Part shown: positions 1 to 12,130 of the stretch, piece after piece
Position numbering within the stretch: the first letter of the stretch is position 1
How the letters are laid out: each line of letters begins with the position of its first letter
DNA from: an uncultured beta proteobacterium
GTDB lineage: Bacteria > Pseudomonadota > Gammaproteobacteria > Burkholderiales > Burkholderiaceae
Direction: 5' to 3'
NCBI GenBank assembly: GCA_903867305.1
Contig: CAIPQU010000013.1
Coordinates: 1-49,396, forward strand
Length of the DNA stretch: 49,396 nt
Program-made: the position numbers and the translations under genes
Notes under the pieces: generated by a model
Database searches by the model: none
What the model was told of the DNA's origin: nothing
The model's input: only the letters and a program-made list of their open reading frames with translations

Positions 1-93
1 TGGTTTAATGACTACAATAATAATCATCCCCACAAGGGATTAAGACTGAAATCACCCAGAGAGTTTATTCGGGAAGTAGCAAAGGCACTATGA
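1..93 (+). CDS. IS3-family transposase (OrfB), C-terminal fragment
   Basis: The window opens inside a reading frame of 30 codons ending in TGA at 91-93. The peptide contains WFNDYNNNHPHKGL followed by SPREFIR, the usual C-terminal end of IS3-family DDE transposases (a conserved tail after the catalytic Glu, with the HPH..L....SPREF pattern). Only the tail is visible, so the catalytic core and left end lie outside the window and it cannot be said whether the element is intact. A terminal-inverted-repeat-like segment follows at once. It sits beside an integrase and an AlpA regulator, which fits accessory DNA. The subgroup is uncertain; IS2- or IS3-like is my best guess. Confidence 0.75.
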   Translation, partial: WFNDYNNNHPHKGLRLKSPREFIREVAKAL

Positions 94-116
94 CCGGTTT
101 TATAGGGGCAACTCCA
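94..116 (+). repeat. Probable right terminal inverted repeat of the IS3-family element
   Basis: Directly after the transposase stop comes CCGGTTTTATAGGGGCAACT ending in CCA. IS3-family ends commonly close in CA, and this G-rich stretch next to the stop codon is where the right inverted repeat should be. The left end is not in the window, so the exact boundary and the target duplication cannot be checked. Confidence 0.5.
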
Positions 117-143
117 CTCCCATGAACTTCTATGTAAATTATT

Positions 144-207
144 GTCGTCAAATTGACGTCATTTTTTATATTTATTTTTTCGATATTGACGACACATTGT
201 CGTCAAT
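144..207. promoter_or_regulatory. Two operator-like palindromes sharing a GTCGTCAAT half-site
   Basis: The segment 185-207 is a perfect 9-bp inverted repeat (ATTGACGAC, 5-bp spacer ACATT, GTCGTCAAT). At 144-160 the same half-sites occur in the opposite arrangement (GTCGTCAA next to ATTGACGTC, one base changed). Four related half-sites within 64 bp between the IS end and the alpA promoter look like binding sites for a dimeric DNA-binding protein, such as AlpA itself, the integrase (arm sites) or an island repressor. The protein is not known from the sequence. A hairpin RNA is less likely because no U-tract follows. Confidence 0.5.
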
Positions 208-275
208 TTCTTGATTTCCCCAATCAACATCTGTCAATAAAAATTAACAAAAAACCTTTTATATTCAGTATGTTA

Positions 276-304
276 TTGACATTTTTGAGATATAAAAATA
301 TAAT
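276..304 (+). promoter_or_regulatory. Perfect-consensus sigma70 promoter upstream of alpA
   Basis: TTGACA (276-281), exactly 17 bp, then TATAAT (299-304). Both hexamers match the Escherichia coli consensus with ideal spacing. Transcription would start near 311 and run into the alpA-like gene at 381. The region is very AT-rich, but a fully consensus -35/-10 pair at 17 bp is unlikely by chance. Such a strong promoter for a regulator suggests it is normally repressed. Confidence 0.75.
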
Positions 305-315
305 TCAAATAAGTG

Positions 316-384
316 ATGTTTGGACACATCAAATTTATTAACAGGGCCTTGGAGGAGCCAGCATTAAAAAAGAGGTTTCTATGA
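316..384 (+). CDS. Possible 22-codon leader peptide translationally coupled to alpA
   Basis: An ATG at 316 opens 22 codons that end in TGA at 382-384, overlapping the alpA ATG as ATGA. The predicted promoter start (about 311) would leave only some five untranslated bases, so this ORF would be nearly leaderless. The end of the ORF carries the AAGAGG that serves as ribosome-binding site for alpA. A TGATGT/ACATCA inverted repeat (314-319 and 326-331) overlaps its start. The peptide is not recognised, and it may be a chance ORF. It is listed because position, overlap and promoter fit together. Confidence 0.3.
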   Translation: MFGHIKFINRALEEPALKKRFL

Positions 385-635
385 ACTCAGATGTAGCAGC
401 AACAACCCAAGAAAATCATCATCAGCCAATTTGCTTGATATCTATTAAACAAATTTTAAAAAAATTAGGTGTGGGCAATACTCAATTTCACACCTTCTAT
501 AAAAAACAACCAGGCTTCCCTACTCCAATTCGATTTAGCGATAACAAACCTCGCTGGATAGAGAGTGAAATTGACAATTGGATACTGTCTTTTAGGACCC
601 AATCAAATGGGTCCTATATTCACAAAATTACTTAG
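381..635 (+). CDS. AlpA-like (MerR/excisionase-fold) DNA-binding regulator
   Basis: Small 84-residue protein. The pattern is that of AlpA-family regulators: a helix-turn-helix segment around residues 22-50 (ISIKQILKKLGVGNTQFH), then a short wing with FPTPIRFSDNKPRW and ESEIDNWI, which corresponds to the FP.P....GR...W...E...W motif of the family. In known elements such as CP4-57, AlpA acts as a transcriptional activator or excision factor for the neighbouring integrase. Here it faces the integrase gene, with overlapping stop codons. An AAGAGG sequence 6-7 bases upstream supports the ATG at 381. It is transcribed from the strong promoter at 276-304. The fold assignment is fairly secure. Whether it controls int or excision is inference. 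Confidence 0.75.
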   Translation: MNSDVAATTQENHHQPICLISIKQILKKLGVGNTQFHTFYKKQPGFPTPIRFSDNKPRWIESEIDNWILSFRTQSNGSYIHKIT

Positions 636-1921
636 TAGCCAAGAGCAGCATTTCCTTCATTCGTCCAAATTGAAATTTGGTCTGCCCAAGCTTGCGCAAT
701 TAATATACGTGAAGCTTCATATTGATAGCGGTTGTACGCTTTCCAGACTTTATCGCCCCGACTATGTTGAATAAATGCATCTACGGCATCTCTGGACCAT
801 GGGGCATTCTCTGTTTCTGATTTTTCCATAGCCCATGTGGCAAATGTACTTCTAAATCCATGAGGAGTACAAATTCCCTTGTAGCCAAGAGCCACGCAAA
901 TGCCCCTAATAGTGGCATCACTAATTGGATTTAGAGGTTGCCTGTCACCATAGAATACCCATGGAGTATTACGGGCTGGGTCATCTTCTGAAAGTAATGC
1001 TCTCTCACTCAACAAAGATTTAAGTAAAGTCACCACTTGAGTAGATAAAGGAACAACATGCTCCTTGCCATTTTTCGTTCTTTGACCATACGAACTCTCA
1101 GCAGGAATGAGCCATTCGTTTCTTTCGAAATCTAACTCGTCAACTCTCATAAATCTAACATTCGAAGCTCTGACAGCGGTTAACAAAAGAATCAGCGTGG
1201 CAACTCGATTTTTAACTGAAGCTGTTGAACGTGACTGCAATTTTGCGCAGAATTTAGGCATTTCATGCGATTGCAAAAAATGATGGTGCCTCTCTTTAGG
1301 AGCTGGAGGCAGATTCCTCTTGATTGCTCTAATATCATCTGGAGTGATAGTTGCACGCTCAGTCTGTGCAACTGTTGAGTTATAGAACTCAACAACACGA
1401 CGTATATTATTTAGAAAATCTCTTGCAACAGTATGAGCTCCTCTACTAATAATCACCTTAGCAACCCTCGTAACATGACGAGGCTCTAGTTTTTTTAACT
1501 CAATATCACCGAATCCATAGTTTTCTCCATTCCGGCCCTCACAAGCTTCATTTAAGTATCCAAGGACATCTGTCGCGTTAACATCACCCCAAACCTTTGC
1601 GGAAATCATCATCTGATACCACTCACCTGATACTTGTTTAAAAGTTGGTGATTTTGCTTTGATATGAATACCTGTTGAATTCTTGAATTGAATTTTCTCT
1701 ACATGAGCCTTATCGATAGCCTCTTTGATTTTGATGTCGGGATATCGCCCAAAAGTCACCAAGGACTTATAGGGCTTTAGGTTGGTTCTAGTGAGTTGTG
1801 CACGAAAGATTTTCGTTCCACTAGGCGTAACCTCCAAATACAACCCTTTTTCAATAGGGAACTTTTGGATATGCTCTGAAGGCTTAATTTTCTCAATGTC
1901 TGAATTGGTTCTTATTCTCAT
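632..1921 (-). CDS. P4-type tyrosine recombinase / site-specific integrase
   Basis: 429 residues, a normal length for P4-like integrases. The N-terminal 85 or so residues resemble the arm-binding DUF4102 domain (GLYLEVTPSGTK, then LVTFGRYPDI). A core-binding domain follows, then the catalytic domain with R251 (TAVRASN), a likely beta-hairpin lysine near K286 ahead of HVVPLS, H354 and R357 (PHGFR), H386, and nucleophile Y396 (KAYNR). All catalytic residues are present, so it should be active. A GGAG ribosome-binding site lies 6-7 bases before the ATG. The gene starts about 200 bp from the 3' end of tRNA-Asp and runs away from it, as in many islands that use a tRNA 3' end as attachment site. 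Its stop overlaps the alpA stop convergently. Confidence 0.9.
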   Translation of the reverse strand: MRIRTNSDIEKIKPSEHIQKFPIEKGLYLEVTPSGTKIFRAQLTRTNLKPYKSLVTFGRYPDIKIKEAIDKAHVEKIQFKNSTGIHIKAKSPTFKQVSGEWYQMMISAKVWGDVNATDVLGYLNEACEGRNGENYGFGDIELKKLEPRHVTRVAKVIISRGAHTVARDFLNNIRRVVEFYNSTVAQTERATITPDDIRAIKRNLPPAPKERHHHFLQSHEMPKFCAKLQSRSTASVKNRVATLILLLTAVRASNVRFMRVDELDFERNEWLIPAESSYGQRTKNGKEHVVPLSTQVVTLLKSLLSERALLSEDDPARNTPWVFYGDRQPLNPISDATIRGICVALGYKGICTPHGFRSTFATWAMEKSETENAPWSRDAVDAFIQHSRGDKVWKAYNRYQYEASRILIAQAWADQISIWTNEGNAALGY

Positions 1922-2037
1922 AGTTTCTCCATATATTTTTAAATTTCTTAAATCTCAATGAAATCTATGGTGAATCTATGGCGCATTTTTTGAAAGACGT
2001 CCGATTCAAACAGAATTGAACCGAATGGATAGAAAAG

Positions 2038-2076
2038 AAAAAACCCTTTAAAGCCAATGACTTTAAAGGGTTTTTT
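2038..2076. terminator. Bidirectional rho-independent terminator between int and tRNA-Asp
   Basis: A 13- to 16-bp perfect stem (AAACCCTTTAAAG at 2041-2053 with CTTTAAAGGGTTT at 2061-2073) with a 7-base loop, flanked by A-runs on one side and T-runs on the other. It can terminate transcription leaving the tRNA cluster on the minus strand and is placed to insulate the integrase. Confidence 0.85.
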
Positions 2077-2117
2077 GGAAGTTTCGCACTTATTCTGAAT
2101 AAGCACGAAACCAGCGT

Positions 2118-2194
2118 TGGCGGAGCGGACGGGACTCGAACCCGCGACCCTCGGCGTGACAGGCCGATATTCTAACCAACTGAACTACCGCTCC
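2118..2194 (-). tRNA. tRNA-Asp (GTC)
   Basis: On the minus strand a 77-base cloverleaf begins GGAGCGG and ends CGCTCCG plus encoded CCA. The T-loop GTTCGAGTC is present, and the anticodon loop CTGTCAC gives GTC (Asp). It is the last of three tRNAs on this strand, and its 3' end faces the integrase, making it the natural candidate attachment site. Confidence 0.95.
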
Positions 2195-2210
2195 TAATTA
2201 CCAAAATTTC

Positions 2211-2286
2211 TGGCGTCCCCAGGGGGATTCGAACCCCCGTACTCACCGTGAAAGGGTGATGTCCTAGGCCTCTAGACGATGGGGAC
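2211..2286 (-). tRNA. tRNA-Glu (TTC)
   Basis: A 76-base cloverleaf on the minus strand, beginning GTCCCCATC and ending GGGGACG plus encoded CCA. The anticodon loop CTTTCAC gives TTC (Glu), and the T-arm has GGTTCGAAT. It lies 16 bp from tRNA-Asp and just downstream of gltX, which charges it. Confidence 0.95.
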
Positions 2287-2357
2287 CTAGCATTACATTT
2301 ACTGCCATCTATTCACTGTCACCTGAACAAACTTTTACAACAATTTCAATTACTTAC

Positions 2358-2433
<76 letters not shown>

Positions 2434-2620
2434 GATCGATACTGACTAACTTGATTAACGATCGTTTATTAGCAATCAAAACAATCTAGTATTTTAGCCT
2501 ATTTTTCTAACTCTTGGCAAGTTTCACTGACTTTTCTACTTAGTTTCCCTTAGTTACCCTTACTTGAATTAACAAAAAGGCTTTAACTCGCAAGGAAAAC
2601 ACTCCTAATCACTAAGGTTT

Positions 2621-4051
2621 TTATGCAACAACAGATAGTCTTTTCACCACCTCTTCAATACCGATAATCGACATCATGGCATCAATAGCTGGGGTTTGCG
2701 TGGTCGCAAACATCAGATAACGTATGGGCATTGCTAAAACTGGCATCTTCATCGAATGATTCGTTAAAACTTCTTTCATCGCAGCGGCAATCGCTTCTTT
2801 TGATCCGTCGGTCTTTTGTAATTTTTCAGTGAACTCTTTGATGACCGGAATAATGGTTTCTGAAACATTACTTTTAAACTCGGCGGATTGCAAATCATGC
2901 TTAGGAGCATCCATATAAAAGAGTTTTGCCCCTTGTGCAATTTCAATTAAGTTATTTGCTCGAGCTTTTAGTAGATCAACCACTTTTACAAAACTTGGAC
3001 CCGCTTGTACTTCATTACCATCAAACACAATCCCCTCTTGTTTCGCAAACGGAATCGTTTGTTCTGCTAAAAGCCCACTATCCGCATGCTGAATATAGTG
3101 ATGATTGAGCCAAATCAATTTTTCCGGACTAAACTGCGCTGGAGATTTACCTAAACTATCTAAATCAAACCATTGGATAAACTGTTCTTTCGTAAAGATC
3201 TCAGCATCACCGTGGGACCAACCTAAACGTGCCAAATAATTCAGAATAGCTTCCGGTAAATAACCAGCCAGCTGATAATCACGCACACTCATCGCACCGT
3301 TACGCTTACTCATCTTCTCACCCTGCTCATTGAGCACCGTCGGTAAATGTCCATAGACTGGAACTTGACCACCGAGGGCGTGAATAATATTAATTTGGCG
3401 AGGTGTGTTGTTGATGTGATCATCACCACGAATCACATGGGTGATTTTCATATCTAGGTCATCGACTACAACGCAAAAGTTATACGTTGGTGTGCCATCT
3501 GGTCTAGCAATCACGAGATCATCTAACTCTTCGTTAGAGATCGAAATGACGCCTTTGACCGCATCTTTCCAAACGACGTTACCATCGAGTGGATTTTTAA
3601 ATCGAACTACAGGCTTTACGCCCTCAGGTATCGGAGGTAATGTTTTACCAATTTCAGGACGCCATAAACCGTTATAACGAGGCTTTTCTTTATTGGCGAT
3701 TTGTTGCTCACGAATCGCATTGAGCTCTTCTTCACTCATGTAACAGTAATAAGCTAGACCACCATCCAACATCTGTTTGAGGGTGGCTTGATATCGCTCC
3801 AGTCGCTGCATTTGGTAAAAGGGACCCTCATCAATATCGAGTCCTAACCACTGCAATCCTTCAATAATGACATCAACCGCTTCTTGTGAGGAGCGCTCTT
3901 GATCCGTATCTTCAATCCGGAGGATAAAATCCCCCCCCTTGGATCTGGCAAAGGCCCAAGGATATAAGGCACTACGTAAATTACCTAAATGAATAAAACC
4001 TGTGGGACTTGGGGCAAAACGTGTCCGAATACGTGTCGTTGAATTTTCCAT
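2621..4051 (-). CDS. gltX: Glutamyl-tRNA synthetase
   Basis: Class I aminoacyl-tRNA synthetase that attaches glutamate to tRNA-Glu in the cytoplasm. The HIGH-like motif is HLGN (about residues 21-24, in [11 protein letters not shown]) and the KMSKR signature lies near residue 248. The length of about 476 is normal. The frame extends to a GTG at 4057, but the ATG at 4051 gives the usual N-terminus ([18 protein letters not shown]) and is preferred. The gene lies 9 bp or less after the MFS gene and upstream of the tRNA array containing its own substrate. Both a discriminating and a non-discriminating GluRS remain possible. Confidence 0.96.
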   Translation of the reverse strand: MENSTTRIRTRFAPSPTGFIHLGNLRSALYPWAFARSKGGDFILRIEDTDQERSSQEAVDVIIEGLQWLGLDIDEGPFYQMQRLERYQATLKQMLDGGLAYYCYMSEEELNAIREQQIANKEKPRYNGLWRPEIGKTLPPIPEGVKPVVRFKNPLDGNVVWKDAVKGVISISNEELDDLVIARPDGTPTYNFCVVVDDLDMKITHVIRGDDHINNTPRQINIIHALGGQVPVYGHLPTVLNEQGEKMSKRNGAMSVRDYQLAGYLPEAILNYLARLGWSHGDAEIFTKEQFIQWFDLDSLGKSPAQFSPEKLIWLNHHYIQHADSGLLAEQTIPFAKQEGIVFDGNEVQAGPSFVKVVDLLKARANNLIEIAQGAKLFYMDAPKHDLQSAEFKSNVSETIIPVIKEFTEKLQKTDGSKEAIAAAMKEVLTNHSMKMPVLAMPIRYLMFATTQTPAIDAMMSIIGIEEVVKRLSVVA

Positions 4052-4059
4052 AACCACTA

Positions 4060-5295
4060 TTATCCCATGCTTGCTAATGCTTTTTGACGATACCCCGTCA
4101 AGCTAGAAATCAACATGATCAAGCATGAAAATAGGAGCCCAATTCCCAAACTACCGGTGAGATCTGAAATCAAGCCAACCAGAAATGGTCCAAGTATCTG
4201 CCCTACAGCAAAAGCAATCGTAAAAACCCGAATTCCATAAACCCAATCCTCTGGCGGTAAATTATGTTTCACAAAAGCTGTCGTTGCCGATACAGCGCTG
4301 ACCATACTCGATCCAAATAACATGGGAGAAATAAAGATGGCGATCAATTGCCAATTGGCTAAATGTTTTGTGTCTCCAAATACGGAAATCATCGCAGGAA
4401 TAAAACAAGCGATCGTTAAAACCATCGCCACTGAACCAAGTACATACCCATCTTTTCTCTGATCTAATAATTTCGACCAAATTTTGGAAGATAACATCAT
4501 AAATGCCCCCACTAAACCATAAAAATAATCAATACTGTTTCCAGTAAAGCCAATCTCACGTATCAAGGCGATCACAAATGTCATATAACCGATATGACCC
4601 AAACCATACCAAAAATAAGAGATGATCATCGGCAGCATTTTTCTTAGTGGAACTGATTGTCCAATTTTTGGAACAGCAATGGGTGTTGTTAAAGATCTTA
4701 AAGGGATATACAGCAAAATAGCTAAAAGGGCTGCCACTAAAGCCATGCCCCACCAAGCCTCTTGCCATGGATGTTCAAAGCCTTGAGCTTGAGCCATCTG
4801 ATGAAAAGTGTTGACAAAGATACTGGAGAGCAAAATACCAAAGCCTACACCTCCATAGTAAATTCCTAAAATCCAACCTGACCGCTCTGCGTGTTTTGAC
4901 CCTAATTGAGCGGCAAGTGCTCCTCCACTCACAAATACCCAAGTACAGGTGGTTCCCACCAAAAATCGACTGATAAAAATAAGGGATACGGAAGTAAATA
5001 GTCCTGAAGCCATAATCAGCAAGATAGTGGCCACAATCGAGACAAAAAAGACATTGGTGAGTTTGAACCTTTTAAATAGACTATTACAGGTCAGTGCACC
5101 TAAAAAATATCCTAGGGCATTACCGGTATTCATATTGCCTGCAGTGAAGTAACTCCAGTGCAAATCGTCTCTCATGAGCGGCAAAAATAAAGTGTATGAA
5201 AAGCGTGAGATACCTAGCGCAATTGCAGAACCAAAGGCCAAGGCTATGGCGCAAATGATGGGGTACTTTTGAGGAAAGTCGACTGAATCACGCAT
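4060..5295 (-). CDS. MFS transporter, YbfB/YjiJ-like
   Basis: An inner-membrane protein of about 411 residues with some twelve hydrophobic segments. The N-terminal half has [18 protein letters not shown] and [11 protein letters not shown], the pattern of the YbfB/YjiJ branch of major facilitator transporters, whose substrates are unknown. The frame can be read back to a TTG at 5313, but the ATG at 5295 leads straight into the first membrane helix region. Neither has a well-spaced ribosome-binding site, so the start is uncertain. It is divergent from hslO with a very short gap and runs toward gltX, possibly as one transcript. The substrate cannot be told from context. Confidence 0.8.
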   Translation of the reverse strand: MRDSVDFPQKYPIICAIALAFGSAIALGISRFSYTLFLPLMRDDLHWSYFTAGNMNTGNALGYFLGALTCNSLFKRFKLTNVFFVSIVATILLIMASGLFTSVSLIFISRFLVGTTCTWVFVSGGALAAQLGSKHAERSGWILGIYYGGVGFGILLSSIFVNTFHQMAQAQGFEHPWQEAWWGMALVAALLAILLYIPLRSLTTPIAVPKIGQSVPLRKMLPMIISYFWYGLGHIGYMTFVIALIREIGFTGNSIDYFYGLVGAFMMLSSKIWSKLLDQRKDGYVLGSVAMVLTIACFIPAMISVFGDTKHLANWQLIAIFISPMLFGSSMVSAVSATTAFVKHNLPPEDWVYGIRVFTIAFAVGQILGPFLVGLISDLTGSLGIGLLFSCLIMLISSLTGYRQKALASMG

Positions 5296-5342
5296 TAACC
5301 AATACAATAACAAATAATGAAAACATCTCCCTCTTTTTATTC

Positions 5343-6344
5343 ATGAGTATTCCTGAAAATCCCAGCATTTCTTCTGAAGTTGATGTTTTACAAACCTTTT
5401 TATTTGAGAAAAGTCAGGTTCGAGGTGAAATCGTCCGCTTGGGTCCGTCTTGGCAGGTCATCCAGTCCCGTCGAGAGTACCCTGCTGCCATCAAGCGCCA
5501 TTTAGGCGAAATGGTTGCTGCTGGCGCCCTCTTGAGCGCTACGCTCAAATTTAATGGGACTTTGATTATCCAAGCACAAGGTACAGGTATTGTTCGACTG
5601 CTCGTGGTGGAGTGCAATGCTGATATGGGCTTACGTGCGACGATTAAACTCGCTCCTCATTTAGACGGTAGTTTAATTGATGAAAACACGAGCCTGGCAG
5701 AACTCATTAACCCCGATGGTCAAGGCAAACTTGCGATTACCCTAGACCCACAAAACCGCAGTGAGGGGCAACAAGCCTATCAAGGTATTGTGCCCCTGAT
5801 TCACCAAGGTAAACCCGTGGAAAGCATTGCGCAAGCCATGATGGCGTATATGCACCACTCAGAACAGTTAGAAACCCATATCTGGTTATCTTGCAATAAT
5901 GAATATGCCAGTGGTATTTTGATCCAAAGACTACCGAATATGGGTGGTAAAAAACAAGAAGAGGTCTCCTCAGAAGAGCTCTTGGATGATTGGCAACGAC
6001 TGTATTTGTTATGCAATACCGTGAGTGCGGAAGAAATGCTTAGCACCACCCCCGCCGTTCTGATGCAACGTTTATTCTATGAAGAATCAGAACATCAAAA
6101 AGTACTGACCTTTGAACCAAGAGCAGTACATTTCGAATGCCAATGCTCACGTAAACGTGTGGGTAATGTGCTGATCATGTTGGGTCACGCTGAAGTACTG
6201 AGTATTCTTGAGGAGCAACACCGTGTAGAAACTAGTTGCGATTTCTGCGGTAAGGTTTACGAATTCGATGCGGTGGATTGTGAGCAACTCTTTGCGGCGC
6301 AAAACTTACTCGATGGCATGCGTCCCGCCCAAGGTAAACACTGA
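5343..6344 (+). CDS. hslO: Hsp33 redox-regulated chaperonin
   Basis: Cytoplasmic holdase chaperone activated by oxidation and unfolding. The 333-residue protein has the zinc-binding redox switch in its C-terminal part: C266-x-C268 (ECQCS) and C299-x-x-C302 (CDFC). In reducing conditions these coordinate zinc, and under oxidation they form disulfides. A G-H-AE region between them matches the family. It is divergent from the MFS gene (start codons about 50 bp apart) and convergent with ftsB (13 bp between stops). The promoter must lie inside the start of the divergent gene. The family assignment is secure. Confidence 0.95.
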   Translation: MSIPENPSISSEVDVLQTFLFEKSQVRGEIVRLGPSWQVIQSRREYPAAIKRHLGEMVAAGALLSATLKFNGTLIIQAQGTGIVRLLVVECNADMGLRATIKLAPHLDGSLIDENTSLAELINPDGQGKLAITLDPQNRSEGQQAYQGIVPLIHQGKPVESIAQAMMAYMHHSEQLETHIWLSCNNEYASGILIQRLPNMGGKKQEEVSSEELLDDWQRLYLLCNTVSAEEMLSTTPAVLMQRLFYEESEHQKVLTFEPRAVHFECQCSRKRVGNVLIMLGHAEVLSILEEQHRVETSCDFCGKVYEFDAVDCEQLFAAQNLLDGMRPAQGKH

Positions 6345-6356
6345 CGTAGTTACTTA

Positions 6357-6815
6357 TTATTGCGCAACTTTTTCCGGAGCAACGCTCTTGTCAGTTGTAG
6401 CGCTCTTCTCAGTTGTTTGATCTTTCGGTTTACTCTTTGCCTTGGCCGCCTCTTTCGATCCGCTGTCTTTCGATGGTGCGTCTTTTACAGAGTCGTCTTT
6501 TTTCTCGGTTTTATTTTTAATGGTTGCCTTAGGCAACTGGTCATCCGACTGAACAATCTGAATCATCGTCTCATTCTCTTTGACCATACCATGCTCAATG
6601 CGAGCGCGCTCCTCCACCGCCCTTGTCCCGTCACGTAAATCATTGACATCACCGGCAATTTTATTATTGTGTTTTTCTAATTCTTCGTTTTTAGATTTTT
6701 GCGCCTGAACTTCTTTATCGAGTTGGTAGACATGCAACCAGCCACCTTTTCCAATCCAAAGCGGATATTGGATGGCAACAATCAACCCTAAGAGTCCATA
6801 GACAATAAAACGCAA
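6357..6815 (-). CDS. ftsB: Cell division protein FtsB with a long charged C-terminal tail
   Basis: Bitopic divisome protein that joins FtsL and FtsQ. A single membrane helix lies near residues 3-21, followed by a coiled coil (about 30-70; QLDKEVQAQKSKNEELEKH) and the ARIEHGMVKENE motif typical of FtsB/DivIC. At 152 residues it is longer than usual (about 100-115). The extra 55 or so residues are a low-complexity Lys/Asp/Ser/Ala tail expected in the periplasm. The start is a TTG immediately after the eno stop codon, with AGGA six bases upstream inside eno, so translation is probably coupled. The eno-ftsB order is conserved in proteobacteria. Confidence 0.9.
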   Translation of the reverse strand: MRFIVYGLLGLIVAIQYPLWIGKGGWLHVYQLDKEVQAQKSKNEELEKHNNKIAGDVNDLRDGTRAVEERARIEHGMVKENETMIQIVQSDDQLPKATIKNKTEKKDDSVKDAPSKDSGSKEAAKAKSKPKDQTTEKSATTDKSVAPEKVAQ

Positions 6816-8111
<1,296 letters not shown>

Positions 8112-8133
8112 TCAAAAAATGTACGAATTCTGT

Positions 8134-10688
<2,555 letters not shown>

Positions 10689-10737
10689 TTATATACAAGA
10701 CTTTCTGAATCGACCAAAAAAAGCCTGTTTCTTTTGC

Positions 10738-12126
10738 TCACACGGACATCCAAGGCACATCATTACGGTTTTTGAATACATCTAACTTACTCTCGAAGGC
10801 ATGTGCTACTTGGTACAAAAGGTATTCGTCATGAAACTGCCCAGCAAACTGAATGGCGAGAGGTAAACCATTGTCTGCAAACCCCATTGGAATGGTAATC
10901 GCCGGATGTCCTGTGAGGCTATACAAGCGATTACAGCTACTTCTTGCTCCGGTAGGATTGGTATATAAGGCTTCCATGGTTTCCGCAGGCGCCTCCCTAC
11001 CAATCGAGACAATCACATCGACATACTGTTCCTGACTGCGATCGAATAGTTGCGAGACTTCCTGGGTAAATTCTTGACTCTGAAGAAGTGCAGCGTCATA
11101 ACTCTCTTGCGTGACTTGACTGGCAATTTGGAGCTTTTGGATTAAACCTTGCCCCATTTCCTCTTGCTGATGACTATAAAAAGGCGTGAGTTGTTGAAAA
11201 GCTTCAAAATTAATGATGGCCCCAGCGACCGAAGCGGTATTTTTTAAATCCGGCAAGTTCAAAGGAACAATCACGGCGCCAAGCTCCTTGAGCATCTCTA
11301 AGGCCGTAATAAAGGCTGCGCGGACCTCCATCTGGACACTGTCGTCTTGCCAATGTTGCAGATCAACCCCAATCCGGAGATTGTTAAATTGCAGGAGTAG
11401 GCCATCTAAAAACGGTTGGTATTCTTTTGCGCCGGTCATCGCACACATCATGATGAGGTTATCCCGCACATTACGGGTCAGAACACCAAGTGTGTCTAGC
11501 GTTTGCGATAAGGGAATCAAACCTTCGATGGGTACCAAATGGCGTGTAGGCTTCATCCCCACTAAACCAGAAGCAGCAGCTGGATGACGAATGGAACCGC
11601 CCGTGTCCGATCCTGTAGCCGCAAAACAATATCCAAGACCGACGGCAGCTGCAGACCCACTACTTGAGCTACCAGGCATATGGTCGATGTTCCATGGATT
11701 GCGCGCAGCTGGAAAAAAGTCGGTGGGACTCGGTGACCCAAAAGAAAACTCATGACAATTGGTTTTACCCAAACTGATGGCACCTGCTTCATAAAGCATC
11801 TGCACCAACAGCGCATCGGCGTCGGGCTTAAACATACTAAAAGCTTTGGATCCAGCGGTGGTGCGAATATCTTTTGTAAAAAGTACATCCTTATGCGCAA
11901 TCGGAATACCCGCTAAGATGCCTAGGTCTTCGCCATTTTTGCGTTTCTCATCAATCAAAGCCGCGTGACTGAGGGCTTCATCTTTCGTGATAGTAATAAA
12001 AGCATGAAAGTCACTATCTTTTTGATAAATCCGATTGATGGAATACTCCACCAGTTCAGAGGCAGTTACTCGCCCTGCCTTTAATAAACTTAAGGCAACT
12101 TCAAGGGAAGCTGGAGGCGCAATCAT
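10738..12126 (-). CDS. Amidase-signature family hydrolase
   Basis: 462-residue serine hydrolase of the amidase-signature family, acting on C-N amide bonds. The Ser-cisSer-Lys triad is complete: K79 (AHKDV), S154 in the Gly/Ser-rich loop (PGSSSSGSAAA), and S178 (DTGGSIR), at the same residue numbers commonly given for GatA. It is probably not GatA, since no gatB or gatC is adjacent and the C-terminal half differs (AtzF- or AtzE-like length and layout). It follows the PuuE-like deacetylase gene by 4 bp, so the two are surely co-transcribed and may act in one pathway, perhaps on a ureide or cyclic amide. The substrate is not determined. Confidence 0.85.
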   Translation of the reverse strand: MIAPPASLEVALSLLKAGRVTASELVEYSINRIYQKDSDFHAFITITKDEALSHAALIDEKRKNGEDLGILAGIPIAHKDVLFTKDIRTTAGSKAFSMFKPDADALLVQMLYEAGAISLGKTNCHEFSFGSPSPTDFFPAARNPWNIDHMPGSSSSGSAAAVGLGYCFAATGSDTGGSIRHPAAASGLVGMKPTRHLVPIEGLIPLSQTLDTLGVLTRNVRDNLIMMCAMTGAKEYQPFLDGLLLQFNNLRIGVDLQHWQDDSVQMEVRAAFITALEMLKELGAVIVPLNLPDLKNTASVAGAIINFEAFQQLTPFYSHQQEEMGQGLIQKLQIASQVTQESYDAALLQSQEFTQEVSQLFDRSQEQYVDVIVSIGREAPAETMEALYTNPTGARSSCNRLYSLTGHPAITIPMGFADNGLPLAIQFAGQFHDEYLLYQVAHAFESKLDVFKNRNDVPWMSV

Positions 12127-12130
12127 TTAT

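Noticed and set aside
153..341. 62-codon open frame on the plus strand
   Set aside because: It is composed of AT-rich sequence, covers the palindrome and the consensus promoter, has no ribosome-binding site, and gives a low-complexity Phe/Ile-rich peptide.
1925..1965. Possible promoter TTGAGA-17-TATATG upstream of int
   Set aside because: The -10 would touch the ribosome-binding site of int, leaving almost no room for the transcript start; AT-richness makes chance matches common.
1961..1981. Short tandem AATCTATGGTG-like repeat as an attachment core
   Set aside because: Two imperfect 10-bp copies only, and no second occurrence in the window to support an att site.
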